NCBI GenBank assembly: GCA_037045645.1
Contig: JBAOIH010000001.1
Location: forward strand, 1,488,001-1,552,000
Length of the DNA stretch: 64,000 bases
Direction of reading: 5' to 3'
Source: Nocardioides sp.
GTDB taxonomy: Bacteria; Actinomycetota; Actinomycetes; Propionibacteriales; Nocardioidaceae
A program made the translations under genes and the position numbers. Of this stretch, positions 24,899 through 36,662 are shown in pieces (positions within the stretch are counted from its first letter, which is position 1; every line of letters starts with the position of its first letter). The notes below the pieces were generated by a model, which worked only from the letters and a program-made list of their open reading frames with translations, searched no databases and had not been told where the DNA came from.

Positions 24899-25474
24899 AT
24901 GCCTGTGATCCACGAGTTCGACCCGCCGGAACGGTTCGTTGCCGGCACGGTCGGGGAACCCGGTGACCGTACGTTCTTCCTCCAGGCACGCAGTGGGGCC
25001 CGATTGGTGTCGGTCGCCCTGGAGAAGCAGCAGGTGGCGGCCCTGGCCGAGCGGATGGACGAACTGCTCGACGAGTTGATGAACGCCCAGGGAGTCAGCA
25101 CCTTGATCCCGGCAGTCGCGCCGGTCGGACTGCAGGACGCCGAGCCGTTGGACCAGCCGATCGAGGAGGAGTTCCGGGGCGGCACGATGACGCTCTCCTG
25201 GGATCCCGAGCGTGCCCAGGTGGTCGTCGAGGTCTTTCCCTTCACCGAGGCGGCCGTCGTGGCACCCGATCAAGTCGGCGATGACCTCGCGGAGCCCGAA
25301 CCCGACGAGATCTTTCTGGTCAGACTGGCTCCCGGCCAGGCCCGCGCTTTCGTGCAGCGAGCCGAACTCGTCGTGGAGGCGGGTCGCCCGAGTTGTCCGT
25401 TCTGCGGAGGGCCGATCGACCCCGAGGGTCACCTCTGCGTCCGCGCCAACGGCTTTCGACGCCGCGATCCGTGA
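24899..25474 (+). CDS. DUF3090 family protein
   Basis: 191 residues, cytoplasmic. The conserved opening VIHEFDPPERFVAGTVGEPG and the repeated FFLQARSG and SVALEKQQV strands are those of the actinobacterial DUF3090 family. The end has a zinc-ribbon-like CPFCGGPIDPEGHLC. The function is unknown. It overlaps the SCO1664-like gene by GTGA and sits two genes from mshC, an arrangement widely kept in actinobacteria, so the three products probably work in one process. Confidence 0.85.
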   Translation: MPVIHEFDPPERFVAGTVGEPGDRTFFLQARSGARLVSVALEKQQVAALAERMDELLDELMNAQGVSTLIPAVAPVGLQDAEPLDQPIEEEFRGGTMTLSWDPERAQVVVEVFPFTEAAVVAPDQVGDDLAEPEPDEIFLVRLAPGQARAFVQRAELVVEAGRPSCPFCGGPIDPEGHLCVRANGFRRRDP

Positions 25475-26226
25475 AGATCCCAACCGGGGAGCTGGTCCTG
25501 CACGGGCGGGTGCTGCCAGCGTCCAACGCCACCTTCTTCGGCGACCTGAACGGGACCAGAGTGGTCTACAAGCCGATCGCGGGGGAGCGCCCGCTGTGGG
25601 ACTTCCCCGACGGCACCCTCGCTGGTCGTGAGGTCGCCTCCTTCCTGGTCTCGGCCACGACCGGGTGGGACGTGGTGCCGCAGACCTGGCTCGGGGACGG
25701 CCCGCACGGTGCGGGGATGCTGCAACGCTGGCAGGAGCCCGACCCGGACCAGAATCCGGTCGACCTCGTGTCGGCAGGTCAGGCGCCGCAGGGCTGGCTC
25801 GAAGTCTTCGACGGCCTCGATGGCCACGACCGCCCAGTCACCCTGATCCACGAGGACACCGAGGCGCTGCGGCGGATGGCGGTCTTCGACCTGTTGGTCA
25901 ACAACGCCGACCGCAAGGGTGGACACGTGCTGCCGATGGGCGACGGCCACCGGTTCGGAGTCGACCATGGCGTGACCTTCCACGTCGAGCACAAGCTGCG
26001 TACGGTCCTGTGGGGCTGGGCAGGCGAGCCACTCACCGAGGATGAGCTGGAGGGGGTCGAACGCCTACGCGTAGCAGTGCCGGGGGCGCTCGGTGAGGCA
26101 TTGGCGTCTCTGGTGACTCAGCGCGAGATTGCGCAACTCGTACGTCGCTGCGAGCGGGTGCTGCGCGACGCGAGGTTCCCCGAGCCGGGCGCGGAGTGGC
26201 CCGTGATCCCCTGGCCGCCGTTCTGA
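25471..26226 (+). CDS. SCO1664-family protein (PI3/4-kinase-like fold)
   Basis: 251 residues. VVYKPIAGERPLWDFPDGTLAGREVAS places a Lys and Glu as in the ATP-binding lobe of phosphatidylinositol-kinase-like proteins. FDLLVNNADRKGGH and GVDHGVTFH resemble the catalytic (Asp, Asn) and metal-binding (Asp) loops. A protein or small-molecule kinase role is plausible but unproved. The GTG start overlaps the DUF3090 stop by four bases, implying coupled translation. Confidence 0.8.
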   Translation: MKIPTGELVLHGRVLPASNATFFGDLNGTRVVYKPIAGERPLWDFPDGTLAGREVASFLVSATTGWDVVPQTWLGDGPHGAGMLQRWQEPDPDQNPVDLVSAGQAPQGWLEVFDGLDGHDRPVTLIHEDTEALRRMAVFDLLVNNADRKGGHVLPMGDGHRFGVDHGVTFHVEHKLRTVLWGWAGEPLTEDELEGVERLRVAVPGALGEALASLVTQREIAQLVRRCERVLRDARFPEPGAEWPVIPWPPF

Positions 26227-26251
26227 CCCCGACGCGGTTCCCGAGTGGGTG

Positions 26252-26434
26252 GTGGTTTCGAGACGGGCTGCGCCCTCCTCAACCACCGACAGTGCGGGTC
26301 TGCGTGTGGGTGGCGGTTTCGAGACGGGCTGCGCCCTCCTCAACCACCGACAGTGCGGGTCTGCGTGTGGGTTGTGGTTTCGAGACGGGCTGCGCCCTCC
26401 TCAACCACCGGCAGTGCGGGCGTCTCGAAACCAC
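26252..26434. repeat. Palindromic repeat array (three copies plus a half copy)
   Basis: Elements start at 26252, 26313 and 26374 (61-base period), running GTGGTTTCGAGACGGGCTG...CTCCTCAACCAC, opposite in orientation to the array at 3425. The palindromic core is GGGCTGCGCCC. A partial copy (GCGGGCGTCTCGAAACCAC) ends at 26434. The array fills the gap between the SCO1664-like gene stop and the mshC promoter; only 14 bases separate it from the -10 box. Confidence 0.93.
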
Positions 26435-26448
26435 GGGGACTCGGTGAC

Positions 26449-26454
26449 TAGAGT
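26449..26454 (+). promoter_or_regulatory. Leaderless-type -10 box of mshC
   Basis: TAGAGT, seven bases before the ATG at 26462. Confidence 0.5.
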
Positions 26455-26461
26455 TCGCCGC

Positions 26462-27697
26462 ATGCATGCGTGGCCGGCACCTGACGTCCCCCAGTTCGAT
26501 GTCCGCGGCCCTGCCGTACGAGTGCACGACACGGCCACCGGACGCCTGGTCCAGACCGACCCCGCGGGCGTGGCCCGCTTCTATGTCTGCGGGATCACGC
26601 CGTACGACGCGACTCACATGGGGCATGCGGCGACGTACGTCGGGTTCGACCTACTCAACCGTGCCTGGCGCAGCGCCGGGCACGAGGTGACGTACGTCCA
26701 GAACGTCACCGACGTCGACGACCCCCTGCTCGAACGTGCCGACAAGATCAACATCGACTGGCGGGAGTTGGCCCTACGCGAGACCCAACTCTTCCGCGAC
26801 GACATGACGGCGCTGCGCGTGATTCCGCCCGCGCACTACATCGGGGCCGTGGAGTCGATCGAACTCGTGCACGAGTTGATCAAGGATCTCGAAGCGCGAG
26901 GGGCCACCTATCGCGTGGCGGACGACCTCTACTTCGAGGTCGGCAAAGACCCGCGCTTCGGGCAGGAGTCGGGTTGGACGCGCGAGCAGATGCTCGACAT
27001 CTATGGCGAGCGCGGTGGCGACCCCGAACGCGAGGGCAAACGCGATCCACTCGACTGCGTACTCTGGCGCGCCGAACGTCCGGGCGAGCCGTCGTGGCCC
27101 AGTCCGTGGGGCCCGGGGCGCCCGGGATGGCATATCGAGTGCACCGCGATCGCGCTGCAGCATCTCGGCGGTGGATTCGACGTCCAGGGTGGCGGTTCGG
27201 ACCTGGTCTTCCCGCACCACGAGATGTCAGCGTCGCACTCACACGTCGCGGGTGATGACCCCTTCGCTAAGGCGTACGTGCACGCGGGGATGGTCGCCTA
27301 CGACGGCGAGAAGATGTCGAAGTCCAAGGGCAACCTCGTCTTCGTCTCCGCGCTTCGCAACAGCGATGTCGACCCGATGGCGATCCGATTGGTGCTGCTG
27401 CGCCACCACTACCGCGGTGATTGGGAGTGGACCGACGACCAGCTCTGGGATGCGGTCGACACGCTGGATCGGTGGCGTCGTGCGTTGGCATTAGGAGCGG
27501 GAGCCCCCGCGGCGCCCGTCGTGGAGGGCGTCCTGGCCGCCCTCGCCGAAGATCTCGACGCACCCCGTGCGCTGGCACTCGTCGGTGGATGGGTCGACGC
27601 CACCCTCGGGGAGGACCACCTCGCCGATCACACCGACCCCGACGCCGCGGCTACCGTGCGTACGCTCCTCGACGCAGCGCTGGGTCTGGCGCTCTAG
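26462..27697 (+). CDS. mshC: Cysteine:glucosaminyl-inositol ligase (mycothiol synthesis)
   Basis: 411 residues, a class I cysteinyl-tRNA-synthetase relative without the long tRNA-binding end. The nucleotide-binding motif is HMGH (VCGITPYDATHMGHAATYV) and the second signature is KMSKSKGN. Zinc-binding Cys/His residues and the cysteine pocket (HIECTAIALQHLGGG, FPHHEMSASHSH) are present. The opening MHAWPAPDVPQ is typical of MshC. It joins cysteine to GlcN-Ins with ATP, the committed amide step of mycothiol synthesis. Length and motifs separate it from CysS. Confidence 0.95.
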   Translation: MHAWPAPDVPQFDVRGPAVRVHDTATGRLVQTDPAGVARFYVCGITPYDATHMGHAATYVGFDLLNRAWRSAGHEVTYVQNVTDVDDPLLERADKINIDWRELALRETQLFRDDMTALRVIPPAHYIGAVESIELVHELIKDLEARGATYRVADDLYFEVGKDPRFGQESGWTREQMLDIYGERGGDPEREGKRDPLDCVLWRAERPGEPSWPSPWGPGRPGWHIECTAIALQHLGGGFDVQGGGSDLVFPHHEMSASHSHVAGDDPFAKAYVHAGMVAYDGEKMSKSKGNLVFVSALRNSDVDPMAIRLVLLRHHYRGDWEWTDDQLWDAVDTLDRWRRALALGAGAPAAPVVEGVLAALAEDLDAPRALALVGGWVDATLGEDHLADHTDPDAAATVRTLLDAALGLAL

Positions 27698-28542
27698 TCT
27701 TCGTTCCCGCCGCGCTTGAGATACTGCTCGAACTCCCGGGCGATCGCCTCACCGCTCGCCTCCGGAAGATCGGTGGTGTCGCGGGTCTCCTCCAGGGCAC
27801 GGACGTAGTCGGCGATGTCCTCGTCCTCCTCGGCGAGTTCGTCGACGCCCTCCTCCCAGGCTCGCGCGGCATCGGCCAGGTCGCCCAAAGGCAGCGACGC
27901 CTCCAATAACTCTTCCAGCGCCCCCAGCAGTGCCAGCGTGGCCTTGGGGCACGGCGGTTGAGCCACATAATGCGGAACCGCGGCCCAGTAGGACGCCGAG
28001 GGGATGTCGAGTTTGACGCACGCGTCCTGCAGCACGCCGACGATCCCGGTCGGCCCCTCGTACGTCGACGGCTCGACTCGCAACCGATCGATGAGGTCGA
28101 GTTCGGTCGCGTTGCCGTGCACCGGGATGGGGCGGGTGTGGGGCGTGTCGGCCAGAAGCGCGCCCAGTGTCACGAACAACTCCGCGCCGAGGCCATCGCA
28201 CGCGGCCAACAACTCCGCGCAGAACTGGCGCCACCGCAGATTCGGTTCGATGCCGCGGACCAAGATGATGTCGCGGTCCAGCTCTGGCGGCGACGCGATC
28301 GCGATATGTGTGGTCGGCCAGGTGATCCCTCGGTGGCCCCGACTATCGGTGCCGACCAGCGGACGATTCACCTGGAAGTCATAGAAGTCCTCGGGGTCGA
28401 CCGCCCCGATGATCTTGGCGTTCCAGGCTCTGATCAGATGATGTACGACGCCCGATGCGGCGTCGGCGGCGTCGTTCCAGCCTTCGAAAGCGGCGATCAC
28501 CACCGGATTGACGAGTTCACCCACTTCATCGATCTCGATCAC
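27694..28542 (-). CDS. PAC2-family protein (proteasome assembly chaperone-like fold)
   Basis: 282 residues. NPVVIAAFEGWNDAADAASGVV, ILVRGIEPNLRWRQF, TLGALLADTPHTRPIPV and GPTGIVGVLQDA are the PAC2 blocks. A C-terminal acidic helical tail (EEGVDELAEEDEDIADYV) follows. PAC2 proteins resemble eukaryotic proteasome assembly chaperones and belong to an ATP-grasp-associated fold, but their bacterial role is undefined. It is convergent with mshC, sharing the stop palindrome CTAG, and divergent from metH as in mycobacteria. Confidence 0.85.
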   Translation of the reverse strand: MIEIDEVGELVNPVVIAAFEGWNDAADAASGVVHHLIRAWNAKIIGAVDPEDFYDFQVNRPLVGTDSRGHRGITWPTTHIAIASPPELDRDIILVRGIEPNLRWRQFCAELLAACDGLGAELFVTLGALLADTPHTRPIPVHGNATELDLIDRLRVEPSTYEGPTGIVGVLQDACVKLDIPSASYWAAVPHYVAQPPCPKATLALLGALEELLEASLPLGDLADAARAWEEGVDELAEEDEDIADYVRALEETRDTTDLPEASGEAIAREFEQYLKRGGNED

Positions 28543-28548
28543 TGCGTC

Positions 28549-28554
28549 AGCCTA
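28549..28554 (-). promoter_or_regulatory. Leaderless-type -10 box of the PAC2 gene
   Basis: TAGGCT on the minus strand, six bases before the GTG at 28542. Confidence 0.5.
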
Positions 28555-28618
28555 ATCAGTGCCGTCCAGTGCTCGGTCGCGATTCGGGTTCAGCGGCGCG
28601 GGATGCGACCATGCGGCA

Positions 28619-32344
<3,726 letters not shown>

Positions 32345-32348
32345 TCGC

Positions 32349-32663
32349 GTGCCCGAGCGCCCCGAGATCGTGTGCATCTGCGGCTCGACCCGGTTTGCCC
32401 GCGAGATGGCCGAGGCCAATCAGGCGCTCACCTTCGACGGTGTGATCGTGCTGGCGCCTGGAGTCTTCGCGCACGCGGATCCTTCGCTGACGGTCACCGA
32501 AGAGCAGAAAGCCGCGTTGGACGTGCTTCATCTACGCAAGATCGACCTCGCTGATCGGGTGCTGGTCGTGAACCCGGGTGGCTACGTCGGCGAATCCACC
32601 AGTCGCGAGATCGCGTACGCCCGCTCGACCGGCAAGCCGGTCGAGTTCACCGATCCTGCGTGA
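32349..32663 (+). CDS. Small nucleoside 2-deoxyribosyltransferase-like protein, copy 1
   Basis: 104 residues. VCICGSTRFAREM is a nucleotide-type opening loop, and VVNPGGYVGESTSREIAYARSTGKPV resembles the catalytic Glu segment (GxxxxExxxA...GKPV) of nucleoside deoxyribosyltransferase folds. It could be a glycosidase or hydrolase acting on a damaged or modified nucleotide; this is not demonstrated. The start at 32349 is four bases after metH. A second, about 80 percent similar copy lies at 33592-33909. Confidence 0.65.
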   Translation: MPERPEIVCICGSTRFAREMAEANQALTFDGVIVLAPGVFAHADPSLTVTEEQKAALDVLHLRKIDLADRVLVVNPGGYVGESTSREIAYARSTGKPVEFTDPA

Positions 32664-32679
32664 GGCTTGCCCACCCCGA

Positions 32680-33593
32680 TCACGAGGGAGGGGTGACGTC
32701 CGAATCCGACGTGCTGTCGACGGAGGCCTCCGTCGAGTCGTTCGTCGACTGGGTCCGACGGTTGCGGGCCGCAGTGGACAGGCCACGCAGCGCTGACAGG
32801 GCAGCCGGTTCGTCGGCGATTCCATCGCCGTCACGGTCAACCCGGCGGAAGGCTCGGGTCGCGGACGACCCGGCGCCCACGATGGCACTTCCCGCACTCT
32901 TCATAGCAGTGAGAGCCTGCGGTTCGTCCGGGATGCCGTCGCCATCGAGGTCCACGCTGCGAAAGACCCGCGTGGTCTTGTCCGCAGCCAATGCCAACCA
33001 TGCAGCCGTCGAGGTGGCCGCCGCATCCAACGCGGCAGCGGCTCGATTCGGCTCCACGTCATTCAGCACGGGACCGCCTTCGAGGGACAGATTCGCGGGA
33101 AAGTCGTCAGGCGCTTCGGCGAACGCCACGCGCGATGCGGCGACCACTTCTCTGCCGAGACGAACCGGGTCATCCCACCTGCTTCGGCACCGACGCCGTA
33201 TTGCACGGCGGACTGCTGGGTCTTGGAAAGTCCTCCGCGCATCTGATCGAACTGGCCCCTCTGAACTACACCTACCAAGTCCGTCGCCTTGCTTCCCGGC
33301 AACTGAGATGCCAGCGTCTCTGCCCAATGCGACCAGTCTTCTTTACCAGCCACAAACTGCGCGCCGAGCTCGGTGGGCGCGTGATCGGCCTCAGCCACGT
33401 CGCTGGCCATCTTTGAAATCTGCTCCTGGCTCACGCGCTCGTTCGACAGGCCGTAGACCAACGCCTTGGATTGGTCCTGGTCCAGATCCATGCCATGGAT
33501 CTCGGCCAGCGCCAATTGGAAGATCGCGGTGATCTCGAACTGAACGCGTTCTTCGCCCAAGGGCACCATCTGCACAGCTCCTGTGCGGGCCAT
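32680..33593 (-). pseudogene. Truncated, frameshifted EcsC-like protein with two EF-hand-like calcium loops
   Basis: Read on the minus strand from 33593. The first part (AIFQLALAEIHGMDLDQDQ, SKALVYGLSNE) looks like the later half of EcsC-family proteins. At about 33147-33152 the frame changes as if one base were missing, and the EcsC ending continues as VVAASRVAFAEAPDDFP. Then come two calcium-binding-like loops, DLDGDGIPDE (about 32930) and DRDGDGIADE (about 32830), and an S/T-rich tail. The expected EcsC N terminus is absent: upstream lies antisense of the duplicated small gene. It is best read as a gene cut by a duplication breakpoint and then frameshifted. The EcsC assignment is from memory of the family pattern. 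Confidence 0.5.
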
Positions 33594-33909
33594 GTTCTTG
33601 GCCGAGCGACCCGAGATCGTGTGCATCTGCGGCTCGACCCGGTTTGCGACCGAGATGGCCGAGGCCAACCGTGCGCTCACCTTCGCGGGAGTGATCGTGC
33701 TCGCTCCGGGTGTCTTCGTGCATGCGGCCGGGGAGTCGGTCACCGACGAGCAGAAGGCGGCGTTGGATTCCTTGCACCTGCGCAAGATCGATCTGGCCGA
33801 TCGAGTGCTGGTGGTGAATCCGGGTGGCTATATCGGCGAATCCACCAGTCGCGAGATCGCGTACGCCCGCTCGACCGGCAAGCCGGTCGAGTTCACGCAC
33901 GCGTCGTGA
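33592..33909 (+). CDS. Small nucleoside 2-deoxyribosyltransferase-like protein, copy 2
   Basis: About 105 residues from the ATG at 33592; TTG 33598 aligns better with copy 1, and an ATG at 33583 is also in frame. It has the same CGSTRF opening and VVNPGGYIGESTSREIAYA as copy 1. The nucleotide sequences are identical over the last 60 bases but for the final codons, and diverge in the middle, suggesting gene conversion or an older duplication. The start region overlaps the start of the antisense EcsC-like remnant. Confidence 0.62.
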   Translation: MFLAERPEIVCICGSTRFATEMAEANRALTFAGVIVLAPGVFVHAAGESVTDEQKAALDSLHLRKIDLADRVLVVNPGGYIGESTSREIAYARSTGKPVEFTHAS

Positions 33910-34077
33910 ACTGGCACATGAAGGCGAATTCCCTGCCCGCTGTGAAATCTAGGGCGGGACCGCACAATGCCGAAGCAGGCCCTGGGCAGCCAGGTGCAAG
34001 CCCTCGACGAGTGGGCAGTTGGCGACACGTTTCATTAGATTTCGCGCCTCCAAGTGCCCACTGGGAGGATTGTCCGC

Positions 34078-34725
34078 GTGACTTTCCCCGAAGCGGTCCT
34101 GTGGGACATGGACGGCACCTTGGTCGACACCGAGCCCTATTGGATCGAGACCGAGTACGAGCTCGCCGAGCGCTTCGGCGCCACGTGGAGCCAGGAGCAG
34201 GCGTTGACGATGGTCGGCTGGGACCTGCTCGACTCGGGCGCGTACATGAAGACCCAGATGGACCTTGACCTGACCCCGGCCGAGATCGTCGATCTGTTGC
34301 TCGACGGGGTCGTGGAGCGCGTACGCCAGGAGATCCCGTGGCGCCCGGGCGCGCGTGAACTCCTCGAAGACCTGCGCTCGGACAACGTGCGCTGCGCGCT
34401 CGTGACGATGTCGTACCAGCGGTTCGTGGAGCCGATCCTGGAGCAGTTGCCCGAGGGCACCTTCGAGGTGATCGTCACCGGCGACCGCGTCGAGTTCGGC
34501 AAACCGCACCCGGAGCCTTACCTCAAGGCGGCCGAGGAATTGGGCATCCGTACGGCCGACTGCGTAGCCATCGAGGACTCCAACACCGGCGCCAAGTCGG
34601 CCGAGGAGGCTGGCTGCTTGGTGCTGTGCGTGCCCAACCACGTGCCGATTCTGCCGGGGGAGCGCCGGGTGTTCCGGGATTCCTTGGTGGGTGTGACGGC
34701 CGATGAGTTGGGGCGGCTCGGCTAG
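34078..34725 (+). CDS. HAD-superfamily hydrolase (phosphatase)
   Basis: 215 residues. Motif I DMDGTLVD carries the nucleophile and acid Asp, motif II is LVTMS, the motif III Lys is in GKPHPEPYL, and motif IV is AIEDSNTGAKSA. A helical cap separates motifs I and II, as in beta-phosphoglucomutase/sugar-phosphatase types. It probably dephosphorylates a small sugar or nucleotide phosphate. GTG 34078 is chosen because GGGAGG lies nine bases upstream. A repeat array starts two bases after its stop. Confidence 0.85.
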   Translation: MTFPEAVLWDMDGTLVDTEPYWIETEYELAERFGATWSQEQALTMVGWDLLDSGAYMKTQMDLDLTPAEIVDLLLDGVVERVRQEIPWRPGARELLEDLRSDNVRCALVTMSYQRFVEPILEQLPEGTFEVIVTGDRVEFGKPHPEPYLKAAEELGIRTADCVAIEDSNTGAKSAEEAGCLVLCVPNHVPILPGERRVFRDSLVGVTADELGRLG

Positions 34726-34727
34726 GC

Positions 34728-34847
34728 GTGGTTTCGAGACGGCCGCTGCGCGGCCTCCTCAACCACCGGAGAGCAGCGTGGTTTCGAGACGGCCGCTGCG
34801 CGGCCTCCTCAACCACCGGCACCTGGCTGCGTGGCCTCCTCAACCAC
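34728..34847. repeat. Palindromic repeat array (two copies plus a half copy)
   Basis: Copies at 34728-34766 and 34778-34816 run GTGGTTTCGAGACGGCCG...GGCCTCCTCAACCAC with core GGCCGCTGCGCGGCC. A 3' half (TGCGTGGCCTCCTCAACCAC) ends at 34847. The array is wedged between the HAD stop and the importer promoter. Confidence 0.93.
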
Positions 34848-34888
34848 CGGCTCGCGTTCAGGGCAGGGCCACGATTCGGTAACGCCGT

Positions 34889-34927
34889 TTGACAGTGCGT
34901 GACGCGGATCACCCGAGGGGCTAGGTT
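34889..34927 (+). promoter_or_regulatory. Promoter elements upstream of the peptide importer operon
   Basis: TTGACA at 34889-34894 and TAGGTT at 34922-34927 are the only good -35 and -10 look-alikes in this gap. The spacer is 27 bases, too long for one promoter, so only the second box is probably used, with a leader of about 55 bases to the GTG at 34987. Confidence 0.3.
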
Positions 34928-34986
34928 GCGGTGAGTGCGACGTCTAGACCAGTTGCATCCCGACTCGGAAACAATGAGGTAACCAC

Positions 34987-36657
34987 GTGCGATCACGATT
35001 CAGATCTCGAAGCGCCCGGCTGGCCACGCTCGGCCTCATCGCCGGCGCTGCCCTGGCGGGCTGCGCAGAGAGCGACCGGAGCGAAGGCGACAGTGGCGGT
35101 GACGGCAGCACCTTCACCTTCGGGGCAGCAGGTGCTCCGGAGATGTTCGACCCCTTCTACGCCACTGACGGTGAGACCTTCCGGGTCACCCGCCAGATGT
35201 TCGAGGGCCTGGTCGGCATCAAGGCCGGCAGCGCCGAGATCGAGCCTGAATTGGCCACGGAGTGGACCCCTAACGACGACGGCACCGAGTGGACCTTCAC
35301 GTTGCGCGAAGGCGTCAAGTTCCACGACGGCACCGACTTCAACGCCGAAGCCGTGTGCACCAACTTCGAGCGCATGTTCGACCAGAACAAGGCCGGTCGG
35401 ACGGCCGGCGAGTACTGGGGTTACGTCATGGGGGCGTTCTCCGACGCGCCCGACGACTCGCTCTACCAGGGTTGCGAGGCCACCGGCGACTACGAAGCCG
35501 TGATCTCGATCAGCGGCCCGACGTCCGGCTTCCCGACGATGCTCTCGCTCGACTCCCTGTCGATGCAGTCGCCGACTGCCTTGGAAGAGGGCGACGCCAA
35601 CGGCATCAAGACCGAGGGTGACGGCTTCACCTTCCCGGCGTACGCCAATGCACCGGTCGGCACCGGACCGTTCAAGTTCGGCGAGTACGACGAGGCCAAC
35701 GGCACGATCACGCTGGAGAAGAACGACGACTACTGGGATGACCAGGCCAAGGTCGACGAGCTCGTCTTCAAGGTGATCCCCGACGAGAGCACCCGGCGTC
35801 AGGAACTCGAGGCCGGCAGCATCGACGGGTACGACCTGCCCAACCCGGTCGACTGGGCTGCTCTGGAGGACGCCGGCAACACGGTGGCTATCCGTGACCC
35901 GTTCAACATCCTCTACATGGGCCTACAACCGAAGGCCAACGAGACGCTCAAGGACCTCAAGGTCCGGCAGGCGCTCTACCACGCGCTCGATCGTGAGCAG
36001 CTCGTCCAGACCCAGTTGCCCGAGGGCGCAGCCGTCGCGACGCAGTTCATGCCCGACACCGTCAGCGGGTACGACTCCTCCATCGAGCCGTACGCCTACG
36101 ACCCCGACAAGGCCAAGCAACTGCTCAAGGAGGCCGGCGCCGAGGGCATGACCTTGAAGTTCGCGTACCCGACCGAGGTCTCGCGTCCCTACATGCCGGA
36201 TCCGCAGAAGATCTATGAGGCGCTGCGTACGAACCTCGAAGCGGTCGGCATCAAGGTCAAGCCGGTCACGGCGGCCTGGAACGGTGGCTACCTCGACAAC
36301 GTCACGGCCGGCAAGTACGACGCGTACCTGCTCGGCTGGACCGGTGACTACGACTCGGCCTACAACTTCATCGGCACCTTCTTCGGCAACACCGCCGACA
36401 ACGAGTTCGGCACCGACGTGATGCCGTGGGGTGACAAGTTGGCCAAGAGCCTCAAGGCCGCGGACGCCGTGGTCGACGAGGGTGAGCGCACTGCCGCGTT
36501 CGAGCAGGTCAACCAGGAGCTGATGAGCACGTACCTGCCCGGTCTGCCGATCAGCCACTCGCCGCCGGCACTGGTCGTCGGACCCAACGTCGAGGGTGTC
36601 GTGCCCAGCCCCCTGACCGCGGAGGAATTCGCCGGGGTCTCGGTCGGCGGGAAGTGA
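34987..36657 (+). CDS. ABC importer substrate-binding lipoprotein (oligopeptide/dipeptide type)
   Basis: 556 residues. A signal peptide ends in the lipobox LAGC (Cys about 26), so the mature protein is lipid-anchored outside the membrane. The SBP_bac_5 fold is seen in EPELATEWTPNDDGTEWTFTLREGVKFHDGT, KVRQALYHALDREQLV and AYLLGWTGDYDSAYNF. It captures oligopeptides or similar solutes for the permeases and ATPases that follow. TGAGGT precedes the GTG start. A hairpin after the stop probably lowers downstream transcription so that binding protein is made in excess. Confidence 0.92.
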   Translation: MRSRFRSRSARLATLGLIAGAALAGCAESDRSEGDSGGDGSTFTFGAAGAPEMFDPFYATDGETFRVTRQMFEGLVGIKAGSAEIEPELATEWTPNDDGTEWTFTLREGVKFHDGTDFNAEAVCTNFERMFDQNKAGRTAGEYWGYVMGAFSDAPDDSLYQGCEATGDYEAVISISGPTSGFPTMLSLDSLSMQSPTALEEGDANGIKTEGDGFTFPAYANAPVGTGPFKFGEYDEANGTITLEKNDDYWDDQAKVDELVFKVIPDESTRRQELEAGSIDGYDLPNPVDWAALEDAGNTVAIRDPFNILYMGLQPKANETLKDLKVRQALYHALDREQLVQTQLPEGAAVATQFMPDTVSGYDSSIEPYAYDPDKAKQLLKEAGAEGMTLKFAYPTEVSRPYMPDPQKIYEALRTNLEAVGIKVKPVTAAWNGGYLDNVTAGKYDAYLLGWTGDYDSAYNFIGTFFGNTADNEFGTDVMPWGDKLAKSLKAADAVVDEGERTAAFEQVNQELMSTYLPGLPISHSPPALVVGPNVEGVVPSPLTAEEFAGVSVGGK

Positions 36658-36662
36658 GTCTG

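Noticed and set aside
28543..28618. Cobalamin riboswitch for metH
   Set aside because: Only 76 bases separate metH from the divergent PAC2 gene, too few for the roughly 200-base structure, and no B12 box is seen.
32660..33532. 290-residue plus-strand open frame between the duplicated genes
   Set aside because: Composition is typical of a shadow frame (Arg/Ser/Pro-rich), while the minus strand shows ordered DxDGDG loops.
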